Source: Bradyrhizobium roseum (GTDB lineage Bacteria; Pseudomonadota; Alphaproteobacteria; Rhizobiales; Xanthobacteraceae). Taken from it: a DNA stretch of 64,000 nt. Shown in pieces: positions 1 to 8,160 of this stretch; the first letter of the stretch is position 1; the number at the start of each line of letters is the position of its first letter. Made by a program: the position numbers and the translations under genes. The DNA lies in NCBI RefSeq assembly GCF_030413175.1, contig NZ_CP129212.1, forward strand, positions 3,100,001-3,164,000. The letters run 5' to 3'. The notes under the pieces were generated by a model. The model worked only from the letters and a program-made list of their open reading frames with translations, did not search any database and was not told where the DNA came from.

Positions 1-2255
1 GGCCCAAAGCGATTGAGCGGCCTATGCGTCAAGAACGCCAAGCTGCGGGCGAGCGCTGCAGCCTCATTACCTCCGTCGAATAGATTGGAATTGAGGCGGA
101 TGTAACGATCGATCGGGATGCCGTTCCAATGGCTAACGCGTGCGCCCGGCTTGAGCGTTTTGGTCTGTGCGCTCGGATCAATCTTGGTCACGACATAGAG
201 CTGGTCGCCGTTTTCCCAGCAAGTCTCGATAGTGAATGGCACCATCGTGGCCGCACCATACGGAGCCCGACCGAGCAAGATGACGTGCCTATCGCGCACT
301 CGCGCGAGCAACTCGACGAGAGCCCCATGAAATTCACCGTCCGACATCGTGTCGATCTTGGGCGCCAGCAGCGCGAGTGCGCGAACTGGATCGAAGCCGT
401 AGATCGCCTTCTTACGGTTGAGATGGACGTAAAAACTCACCAGTGCGAGCGTCAGCTGGTCGATCAAGCGGCGTCGATCGGCGATGGGATAAACCGGTAC
501 CGCAAGTGGGCCCGGCGGTAGCGTGAAGTTGGTCGCGAGCAGTCTTCCCGCGGGAGATAGGAGTAGCGTGCTGGTATCCTCTGCACCTAACGCCTTATTA
601 CGAGGCTTCTTTTGCGTTTTCTTGGCAACCGCCATGATCGCTCTCCACTCTCGCTCGAAAGCTTGCCCGGCCAGAGCGCGCACAGCGCTTATAGCCGGCG
701 AAAAATAGAAGCCACCGCCAGTGGCAAAGACCCAATCCGGTTGAGCGGCTCCGGTCTCGGTGCGCGCCGCAGTCGCGCCGTCGTAGCAAACGAAGAAGCG
801 TTCACGCTCTCCATCTGGATTTGACCCGATCACCATGTCGAACCCGTCTCCTACCACAACGCCAGGAAGTGCCGGCGCCACTGAAGCCACCGGGCGGTTC
901 GCCGCATTGGCCCAGCGATTGGCTAGGAACATGAACTGATTCTGGATATCGGTCTGATAGGATAGGAAGAGCAGTCCTCGATCGACTCCATCGGCCGGAG
1001 CGCCTGACGCAAGCGGCGCTCCATAAGGGATACCGCGCCGCAGCAGGCGATGGCCGAGCGTGTGGGGCGCTATCCCGTCATCAGTCGCGACACCACGCGG
1101 GTTCACCTTGCGGATATGGGCGGCGAGCGGACAGACGCGGCCGTCCTGATCGTCGAGTAAGGTGAAGTCATTGTTGCGCGCATCGTCACCGCCCAGAATG
1201 GCATCATCGGCATTGGGCGATAAGCGAACAGGCGCGCCGCTCGGCCACCGGCCAACCACGAGTGCCGCAGCCCGTTCAGGGGACATGGGCTTGGCGAAGG
1301 CGGTCGAGGCGCTAGCCGCAACTCTCTGACAAAATCCCAGAAAAGCGGGTACGTCCTGATGTAGCCGGCGGAAGGCGAGGAAAGAGCCGTTCGCAGCCCA
1401 CCAAGGTGCGACCGCGCTCTGATCGATCGCTGGGGCCGGTGGGCCGAGCTTTCGCCCTTTCGCGCTCAGCCGGACGAAGCTCAAGTTCTGCTTTGGATAG
1501 CCGAATACGAATTCGCCCGGCCAAACGAGGATCTGGCCGGGCTGTGCGAATTCTGGGTCGGTTGAAGGGCCAGGCTGCGCTGCGGGCCGCGGAGTGAGCC
1601 AGTCACCATCCGCGGCCGAGAGCTGACCACGCACACCCGGTTGCGAGATGCCGTCGCGAAATCCGAAATGCTCATGCCCGGCATCAAACTGATGCGCCGC
1701 GTCCGAATAGAAGGACGGGTCATGCCCGGCGTCGACGTGAATGATCGTGCAGCCCGCTTTGATCAACTCCGCTTGCCGGGCGGCCAAAGCGGCATCGAGT
1801 TGAACTGGATCGTCCGCGGCGATGATTAGGATTGCATCAGGAAGCGTGTCCGGACCACCAATTTTCCAAGTTGATATCTCACCCGGCGCGCCCGCAGTGG
1901 TCGGATCGCCGATGGTACGGGAGGCCGTCCCATCCAGTCCATTTATGAAAAGCGTATCGGTAAACTGAGTAGCAGTCGGGCTGAGCTTGACCAATCCCCG
2001 ATAAGTGAAGGCGATATTCTGCCAACAGACCTTCATGGCCGAGGTATCGTTGCCGGCGACCTTCATCGCTAGGAGTTGCCGCTTGAACGCGACCACCTCG
2101 GCTAGGTCCGTAAGCGCCAAACCCTGCAGCCATTGACGCAGGGCGGCAAGGTCTACGGGGAACGCGAAATGCACGAGTGTCTGATGGTTCTTGTTGAAGC
2201 CTCCGAGCGAGTTGCCCTGGATCTCGCTGGTCGCGAGGACGGGCTCCGCCGTCAT
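1..2255 (-). CDS. DyP-type heme peroxidase fused to S41-protease-like region (partial, runs off left edge)
   Basis: A single reading frame is open from the ATG at 2255 down to base 1, about 751 codons with no stop, so the C-terminus is missing. Residues 1 to about 530 are a dye-decolorizing peroxidase. I see the distal-Asp motif FGFRDGISQPG (Asp about 201), the proximal heme-His motif AHIRKVNPR (His about 380) and the late motif RGLLFLSYQTDIQNQF. From about residue 541 the chain resembles the N-terminal and PDZ-like part of large S41 peptidases (FHGALVELLARVRDRH, then VSHWNGIPID). DyPs oxidise aromatic substrates with H2O2; S41 proteins are serine proteases whose catalytic part would lie beyond the window. 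No signal peptide is evident. The start overlaps the stop of the upstream gene as ATGA, so the two are coupled. A DyP-S41 fusion is unusual; two genes with a lost stop is the alternative. Confidence 0.85.
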   Translation of the reverse strand, partial: MTAEPVLATSEIQGNSLGGFNKNHQTLVHFAFPVDLAALRQWLQGLALTDLAEVVAFKRQLLAMKVAGNDTSAMKVCWQNIAFTYRGLVKLSPTATQFTDTLFINGLDGTASRTIGDPTTAGAPGEISTWKIGGPDTLPDAILIIAADDPVQLDAALAARQAELIKAGCTIIHVDAGHDPSFYSDAAHQFDAGHEHFGFRDGISQPGVRGQLSAADGDWLTPRPAAQPGPSTDPEFAQPGQILVWPGEFVFGYPKQNLSFVRLSAKGRKLGPPAPAIDQSAVAPWWAANGSFLAFRRLHQDVPAFLGFCQRVAASASTAFAKPMSPERAAALVVGRWPSGAPVRLSPNADDAILGGDDARNNDFTLLDDQDGRVCPLAAHIRKVNPRGVATDDGIAPHTLGHRLLRRGIPYGAPLASGAPADGVDRGLLFLSYQTDIQNQFMFLANRWANAANRPVASVAPALPGVVVGDGFDMVIGSNPDGERERFFVCYDGATAARTETGAAQPDWVFATGGGFYFSPAISAVRALAGQAFEREWRAIMAVAKKTQKKPRNKALGAEDTSTLLLSPAGRLLATNFTLPPGPLAVPVYPIADRRRLIDQLTLALVSFYVHLNRKKAIYGFDPVRALALLAPKIDTMSDGEFHGALVELLARVRDRHVILLGRAPYGAATMVPFTIETCWENGDQLYVVTKIDPSAQTKTLKPGARVSHWNGIPIDRYIRLNSNLFDGGNEAAALARSLAFLTHRPLNRFG

Positions 2256-3646
2256 GGGATCACGATCGTCCCGGTGCGGCGTGCAACGCGCACCGTGGGC
2301 GCCGCGAGGCCGGCATCCTGGAGTCCGCCGCCGAGCCCCGCTTTGGCGGTCGCGTGCAGGTTCTTCACTAACGCCACTGCCGCGTCGCCATTATCGGGAC
2401 ACGGCGTGCCATAGTCGACTCCGTCGATGTAATCGGGATGGTCATGGTTCGGGCAAGGACTGAGTTGGCAGACTCTCGGCTCCTGGTGCGGTGCTCCCGC
2501 GACCGCTAGCCCGTACAGGGTCATCGTGACGTAGCGAGCCACTTGTCCGCCGGTTGCGATCGCTGTGCCGTCGACCGCCATGTCGCCGACGCGGAGTTGT
2601 TTGCCGCCATGCATTACCCCATCCGGCACCGCGAAGCGCGCGCGCAGGATCATGTCCTTGACGTCGGCGGGCTTGGGCCGGATTGGCACGAACCAGCTTG
2701 CGATGTTCTGGACCGGGTTACCGTCCAGGCTGAACGCGGTGGTGTCCAGACCCTTGATGTAGAGGCCGACCGGGTTGCGAAGGCTGACACTGTTCCCAGC
2801 TCGCACGAGGGAGTTGACCTTGGCACCGATGGTGGGATCGCTGTTGCGGTTAATCTCACCATAAGCGGCGCAGCAGATCAGATCGGGGTCGGATGTCTTG
2901 AGGACATCTTTACCCCAGAGATAGCTCGCATCGCGCCCGAGATTGACCTCAGCGCCTAACGAGTTGGAGTCGTGGGTCAGGTGGATTGCATATTTGAGAT
3001 TCCATTTGTTCCAAGGATTGTAGTCGTGGACGGCGAAAGTGCGCGTCACGTTGCCGCCACCGTCGACCATCTCAGCGGGTCTGGAGAAATAGAGATCGGC
3101 GGCCGGAATGTGTTTGTCGCCGCTGAGCTCGCCATAGAGAGTTTCTAGGAGCGCCCGATCAGTATTGCCGATCGTCTCCCAATATTCAGGCCCTTCGCAG
3201 GTAAAGTTGACGGCCGTTATGATCCCATCAGCATCCTTCTCGAGCGACCATTCGAGATACTCGTCTTGGGGGCGGTAGAACAGGTCGAGACGCTGACGCG
3301 TCGCAGCATCTCGGACTAGCGAATAGGCAATCCCCTTGGGATGGCCGGGATCCTGGTCGCCCCAGCGGATCGGGGACTCGGCGACACGCGCGGCCGCGAG
3401 CACGTCACCGTCGTTCATCGCCAAGAGCATGTTGGGCATACCAGACCATTCAGGACTGGCCTGAGTAATCTGTCCTGCAGGCGGGTGGAGCGGGTTGAAG
3501 AAAGCGGGTGTCGCGGCGCGATTGCGGTTCACGGCGGTCATGTACCGGTCTATCGTCTGGTGCCACGCATCGTAGAGTGCCTGCTTATGAGCCAGCGATC
3601 TGTCGAAATCGCCGATCATCGCTGGCGGACCAAATGTTCCAGCCAT
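2252..3646 (-). CDS. Conserved hypothetical protein translationally coupled to the DyP peroxidase
   Basis: A 464-residue protein whose family I do not recognise. It has no signal peptide or transmembrane segment and reads as a soluble, mixed alpha/beta protein. Near residues 400-430 there is a Cys/His-rich stretch (CQLSPCPNHDHPDYIDG, then GTPCPDNGD) that could bind a metal. The stop overlaps the start of the DyP gene by 4 nt, so the two are almost certainly one transcription unit and may act on the same substrate or be partner subunits. The ATG at 3646 follows an AT-rich upstream region that could hold the promoter. Function unknown. Confidence 0.7.
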   Translation of the reverse strand: MAGTFGPPAMIGDFDRSLAHKQALYDAWHQTIDRYMTAVNRNRAATPAFFNPLHPPAGQITQASPEWSGMPNMLLAMNDGDVLAAARVAESPIRWGDQDPGHPKGIAYSLVRDAATRQRLDLFYRPQDEYLEWSLEKDADGIITAVNFTCEGPEYWETIGNTDRALLETLYGELSGDKHIPAADLYFSRPAEMVDGGGNVTRTFAVHDYNPWNKWNLKYAIHLTHDSNSLGAEVNLGRDASYLWGKDVLKTSDPDLICCAAYGEINRNSDPTIGAKVNSLVRAGNSVSLRNPVGLYIKGLDTTAFSLDGNPVQNIASWFVPIRPKPADVKDMILRARFAVPDGVMHGGKQLRVGDMAVDGTAIATGGQVARYVTMTLYGLAVAGAPHQEPRVCQLSPCPNHDHPDYIDGVDYGTPCPDNGDAAVALVKNLHATAKAGLGGGLQDAGLAAPTVRVARRTGTIVIP

Positions 3647-3934
3647 CCCTTCCCCCTAAAAAAAAATCAATTATCTTGTGACGAGTCCGAGGCGTCCAAC
3701 GGACTAGAGCTAGAAAAGACTAACCGTGTCACTTCTCGGCTTCTTATCTCGATAATTTCTTCAACAGCAATTCAACACGATTGTAATTTCAAGTTGTATC
3801 GTTTGCAAGACGCAAGTCGCCGCGCATGCAGATCGTACTTCACGCACCAGCAATCCGGCTTTCGTCATGCTTGGACCGCGTAGGCTTTTGAATGGACCGA
3901 TGCTGCTGCGCATCACAAAGACCTGCTAGCAGTT
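3647..3934. other. AT-rich intergenic region upstream of the peroxidase operon
   Basis: About 290 bases with no convincing gene. Bases 3655-3800 are much more AT-rich than the surroundings (runs of A, and ttatcttgtgac), which suits the promoter of the leftward DyP operon. It ends where the direct-repeat copy A begins. Confidence 0.4.
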
Positions 3935-4345
3935 ATGTGATGTGTCGCTCGCCTGAGGCACTCGCGCGGACGGCTGCCGCTTCGCGGCTTCGCTATCACT
4001 GCGCGTCGCGCGCGTGCCCGGTTAACCGGTCTCGCGACTGCATCGGTCCCGAATCCCGCCGCTTTCGGCTCGGCGCTACGCTGCCCCTCTTGCGGGTGCC
4101 TCTTTTGGTTCTTTCACTCTTGCTCTTGTTTTCAATGTTTTGTTTTAACCCGCGCTGGCTTGCTCAATATTCCAACGCTTGAAATCTCACCCGAGCGGTC
4201 TCCCCGGTCTTCCGCGCTTCCGCTTGGCGCTCATTCTCTCGAAGGGCCGCCAAGCGACCGAGCAGAGACCTGCTCTTGCGAGCGGTGATCGCCGGGGGCG
4301 ATCCCCCGTTGCCGCCGGGGCGGCCAGCGCTTGAGGTTCGCCCGC
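3935..4345 (+). repeat. Direct repeat copy A flanking the Shango-like cassette
   Basis: About 400 bases that align, with gaps, to 17522-17960 in the same orientation. Shared blocks include gtgtcgctcgcc at the left, gttaaccggtctcgcgactg, gcgggtgcctctt, gcgctggctt and ccccggtcttccgcgctt, in the same order in both copies. By eye identity is roughly 70-80 percent in the first 170 bases, dropping to blocks after that. It lies just upstream of the TerB gene, while copy B lies just upstream of the parB remnant. Non-coding in appearance, with several short GC-rich inverted repeats. Confidence 0.75.
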
Positions 4346-4483
4346 CCGGCGAGACCCCTTTTCAATCGGGCGTCGAAATCCCTCCGAAATATCGAGGCCG
4401 GGCCCATTCCCTACGGTTGTGCATCGTGCGAATGTCGCCCCATTAGACGGGCCGGGACCGGTGGTATTATCTCACGGATTTTC

Positions 4484-6844
4484 ATGGCTAGGCGACGGGG
4501 CAATTCGTCGAGTGGAACGATCTTATTGATTTTGTTCGGCGCTTTGGCCGCCGCGGTGTCGGCCGTCTATCGCTTTGCGGTTGAGAATGCGCAGGCGATA
4601 GGTGTCATAGTCCTGATTTGCGCACTGATCGCCATCCCGTTCCTCATTGCCCGCTTCAGGTCGACGAAACGTGCGGATCCAGCCGGTCCCAGGCCACCGC
4701 CTCTGGACACCGGGTTGCGGACCCGCACTTCGGGGGCTTCCTCCACCCGGGGCGAACGCTCCCCTCCGGCCCGGTGGATCCGGAGCGGCGAAACCGTGAA
4801 GTTCGGCACTGCCGCGCTTTCCGGCGGCATGTTCTACTACGGGGACTGGCTCGCGCTCGCGGACAGTGCCACGCGCCAATACGCCATCAACCCGAAACTC
4901 CCGGCCTCTGGAGTGGCCGACGTCGAGGGCCGCTCGATGCCTTACTGGCCGTCCTACGCTGACATCTCTCCTGGCGCTCGCCGTGCCTTCCTCAATTGGA
5001 TGGCCGGCGGCAGGCGGGATCCGTCGTACGGCATCGGGATGGTCTTCATCTTCCTGTATGGCCTCGAACATCGGCTGTTCCTGGAAGGAGGAGACGATGC
5101 AGACCTGATCGTCCGAGAGGTCGAGAGACTTCTGGCGATCTACGGCGCCAACAACTCGTTCCAAGGCTACGCTAGCAATTTCGTTGACTTCGCACGACTG
5201 GCCCAGGGCGAACGCCTTGAGGTGAGCGAGCTATCTCCGGAGCGGCGCGGCGGACCCGAGATGGACTTGCCGACCCGCCTCTACCTCGGCAGCCGCCTCG
5301 CTGAAGCACCGGCGTTGTCGGCTGAAGACGCGCTGCGCTGGGTCCTTGCGATACCCGACACCTATCTGAGGACGCCGGCGGTCCGTTGCTTCGACGAGTT
5401 CGTCGCGCTGTGGCGGTTGCGTTTCGACCGGATCTATCCCACGGGCCTTCCGGTGAGCGGCAAAGATCGGATCTCGCTGCGCTACCGGGCGGCGAGCGGC
5501 GCTTTCGACGTCGCGGTCAGCGGACCGCACGAGCAGTACGTCGATGTGGCCCGCGTGACGAAACCGGTGCCGGCATTGCAGAAGCTGGTGACTGACTGCA
5601 CCGACGAGTTGGACTCCTTCAGCCGCTTCCTCGGCCGAAAACCTTCGGCCAGGAACTCGATGGCAGCGGCGAAATTGCTGCCCACCGATCTGCAACAAAG
5701 CACGACCGCGGGGGCGATAGCCGATTTCCGGCACCGGGTCGAAGCCGTCATGGGCGACCACGGACGCGGAAGCTGCACGGCGCAGATACTGTTGGAAATG
5801 GCAGGAATCGAAGTACCCGCGGACGGCAAGATTTCGGCCGCGTCTGCCGACGAACTCGGCCGCGCGCTGGATTCCATCGGAGTCGCCATCGAGCCCGACC
5901 GCCGATACGGAAGCAGCGTCCCACGCGCCGACGAGCAGGTGTTCGTGTTCAGGGCCGCGAACGGCGGCCCCGTCGATCCCGCTCGGGCTTCGTTCAGGGC
6001 CGTCAGGGCCCAAGTTGAGGTCGCGGTGCTGGCGGCCGCGGCGGACGGAGATGCATCCTACGAGGAGCTCCAGCGCACGATCGCGCGAATACGCTCCGCC
6101 ACCGATCTGTCTGGAGTCGAGCAGGCGCGCCTCATCGCTTTCGCGGTCACGACGTTCAATAATCCACCTAAGCAGTCGAGAGTGATGCGGAAGCTCGCCG
6201 AAACCACCGAAGACGAACGCCAGGCTATCGCGGACGCAGCCATAGCGGTGATCGGCGGAAACGGAAACGTGGACGCCGGCGAGGTGAAATTCCTGGAAAG
6301 GCTTCACAAGTCGCTTGGGCTGCCGAAGGAGCGCGTGTACACCGGCCTCCATAGCGCCGCCGCAAGACAGGCCGACGATCCCGTGCCCATTAGCGGCGAG
6401 GATCGCGCCGTAGGGGTACCGTTACCGAAGGAAGCGCCGTCGCCCATTCCTCCTGCGGTTGCCGCCAGGGGAATTTCCATTGATGCTGCGCGACTAGCCC
6501 GAACGCGCAGGGATACGGAGGCGGTATCGGCTCTCCTTTCGGATATCTTCGCCGAGGACGTCGTCCAGCCGCAACAAGCTCCTCCCGAACAGGCCGCTCT
6601 CGATGGACTCGACGGGCCGCACACCGAACTGGTGGAGCTCTTGGAGCTTCGCGGGTCGATGACGCGGACCGAATTTGACCGACACGCGAAGGAGATGCGT
6701 CTTCTGCCGGACGGCGCCATCGAACGGATCAACGACTGGTCGTTCGATCGCTTCGACGAAGCGCTGATCGATGACGGCGATGAAGTCGTCGTCGCGCCGC
6801 ATCTTCGAGGGAAAATCGCCGAAATGAAGGACAAGGCCGCATGA
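4484..6844 (+). CDS. sngA: TerB-domain membrane protein, SngA-like (Shango anti-phage system)
   Basis: A 786-residue protein when started at the ATG 4484; an in-frame TTG at 4331 would add an unlikely tail. Two transmembrane helices lie near residues 11-31 and 37-58. They are followed by a TerB-N-like domain (RWIRSGETVKFG, SGGMFYYGDWLA) from about residue 95, a central TerB-like helical domain (VAVLAAAADGDASYEEL, about 535-640) and a TerB-C-like tail ending near 780. The order TerB protein, BrxD-like ATPase, Lhr-like helicase matches the three-gene Shango defence system, where SngA is the TerB component. The stop overlaps the start of the next gene as ATGA. Membrane anchoring is seen in the sequence; its role in defence is known only at family level. 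Confidence 0.85.
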   Translation: MARRRGNSSSGTILLILFGALAAAVSAVYRFAVENAQAIGVIVLICALIAIPFLIARFRSTKRADPAGPRPPPLDTGLRTRTSGASSTRGERSPPARWIRSGETVKFGTAALSGGMFYYGDWLALADSATRQYAINPKLPASGVADVEGRSMPYWPSYADISPGARRAFLNWMAGGRRDPSYGIGMVFIFLYGLEHRLFLEGGDDADLIVREVERLLAIYGANNSFQGYASNFVDFARLAQGERLEVSELSPERRGGPEMDLPTRLYLGSRLAEAPALSAEDALRWVLAIPDTYLRTPAVRCFDEFVALWRLRFDRIYPTGLPVSGKDRISLRYRAASGAFDVAVSGPHEQYVDVARVTKPVPALQKLVTDCTDELDSFSRFLGRKPSARNSMAAAKLLPTDLQQSTTAGAIADFRHRVEAVMGDHGRGSCTAQILLEMAGIEVPADGKISAASADELGRALDSIGVAIEPDRRYGSSVPRADEQVFVFRAANGGPVDPARASFRAVRAQVEVAVLAAAADGDASYEELQRTIARIRSATDLSGVEQARLIAFAVTTFNNPPKQSRVMRKLAETTEDERQAIADAAIAVIGGNGNVDAGEVKFLERLHKSLGLPKERVYTGLHSAAARQADDPVPISGEDRAVGVPLPKEAPSPIPPAVAARGISIDAARLARTRRDTEAVSALLSDIFAEDVVQPQQAPPEQAALDGLDGPHTELVELLELRGSMTRTEFDRHAKEMRLLPDGAIERINDWSFDRFDEALIDDGDEVVVAPHLRGKIAEMKDKAA

Positions 6845-8160
6845 GCAAATCCGCCAAGACTATCCGGCCCAAGGAGCGCGATACGATCATCCAGGCGCTG
6901 TCGGCGGGCGTGGTTCCTCGCCTGGGACTGGCGCACATCCAGGTGGGGCGTGCCGGAGAGATCGCGGCCCTGCTGCGCGACGTCGACCGGATAGCGGACT
7001 CTGGAACCGCGGTGAGATTCATCATCGGCGAATACGGAGCGGGAAAGACCTTCTTCGCGAGCATCGTGCGTCTCATCGCGCTCGAGCGGAAATGCGTGAC
7101 GATGCACGCCGATCTGTCGCCCAACAGGCGCATCCATGCGAGCGGCGGCCAGGCGCGTGCGCTCTATTCCGAAGCCGTGAACAACATGGCCACGCGAAAC
7201 AAGCCCGAAGGCGGCGCGCTCCAGAGCGTGATCGAAAGGCTGGTAACCGACGCCGCAAAGGAAGGCGGCGAGAAGGGAGTGCCGGTCGAGAAGGTCATCG
7301 ATGAAAAGCTCGCGCCGATCACCGGTTTCGCCGGCGGGTACGATTTCGCGACCGTCCTTAAGGCGTACTGGCGGGGTAGCGAGGAATCGAACGATGCCCT
7401 CAAGCAATGCGCCATCCGATGACTGCGCGGCGAATATTCGACGAAGACGGATGCGAAGAAGGATCTCGGAGTTCGGACGATTATCGACGACGAGAATGTC
7501 TATGACGCGCTGAAATCGCTGGCATGCCTCGTGAGGGTCGCGGGCTATGCCGGTCTGGTCGTGATGTTCGACGAGATGGCCAACATCTATAAGCTGCAGA
7601 ATTCCCAAGCGCGAAAGCAGAACTACGAGCAGATCCTGGACATCGTGAACGACTCGCTGCAGGGCACTACGTCCGGCATCGGATTCGTCATGTGCGGGAC
7701 GCCCGAATTTCTGCTCGATACCCGCCGCGGCCTGTTCAGCTACGAAGCGCTCCAATCGCGGTTGGCGGAGAACACCTTCGCGCAGGGCGGTCTCGTCGAC
7801 CTTTCGGGACCCGTCATCAGACTCCAGAGCCTGACACCGGAGGATCTGCTGGTGCTCTTAGGCAACATCAGAATGGTCTTCGCAAGCGGCGACCCATCCA
7901 AATATCTAGTGTCCGACGAGGCCCTGACCGCATTCATGGAGCACTGCGATCGAAAGATCGGAGAAGCATATTTCAGGACCCCGCGGTCGACAGTCAAGGC
8001 GTTCGTCCACATGCTGTCGGTGCTCGAACAGAATCCGGGCACGCGATGGGAAGATCTTCTGGATCGCATACCAATCGCACCGGACGCACCGGAAGTTTCG
8101 GCGGATGCCGATGCAAGCGGAGACGGCGATGAGCTCACCAGCCTCCGACTCAACCCTTGA
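6841..8160 (+). pseudogene. sngB: BrxD-like ATPase, SngB-like, interrupted by an in-frame TGA
   Basis: A DUF2791/BrxD-family P-loop ATPase of 439 codons with a TGA at codon 194 (7420-7422). Both sides are in the same frame. Upstream lies a Walker A, GEYGAGKTFF (Lys 69); downstream a Walker B, LVVMFDEMANIYKL. The context CAIR-stop-LRGEYSTKT matches the family's RWLRGEY motif, so the TGA replaces a conserved Trp (TGG to TGA, one base). No frameshift is needed. Codon use stays normal to the end, so the change is recent, a sequencing error, or bypassed. A GTG at 7531 could restart a C-terminal piece lacking the Walker A. It overlaps the genes on both sides, giving a tight operon. Without readthrough the ATPase should be inactive. 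Confidence 0.8.

Noticed and set aside
5231..6352. Long open frame on the minus strand opposite the TerB gene
   Set aside because: High-GC shadow of the plus-strand gene; no domain and Arg/Gly/His-rich composition.
6304..7755. Long minus-strand open frame opposite sngA/sngB
   Set aside because: Shadow; the plus strand has clear TerB and BrxD motifs over the whole span.
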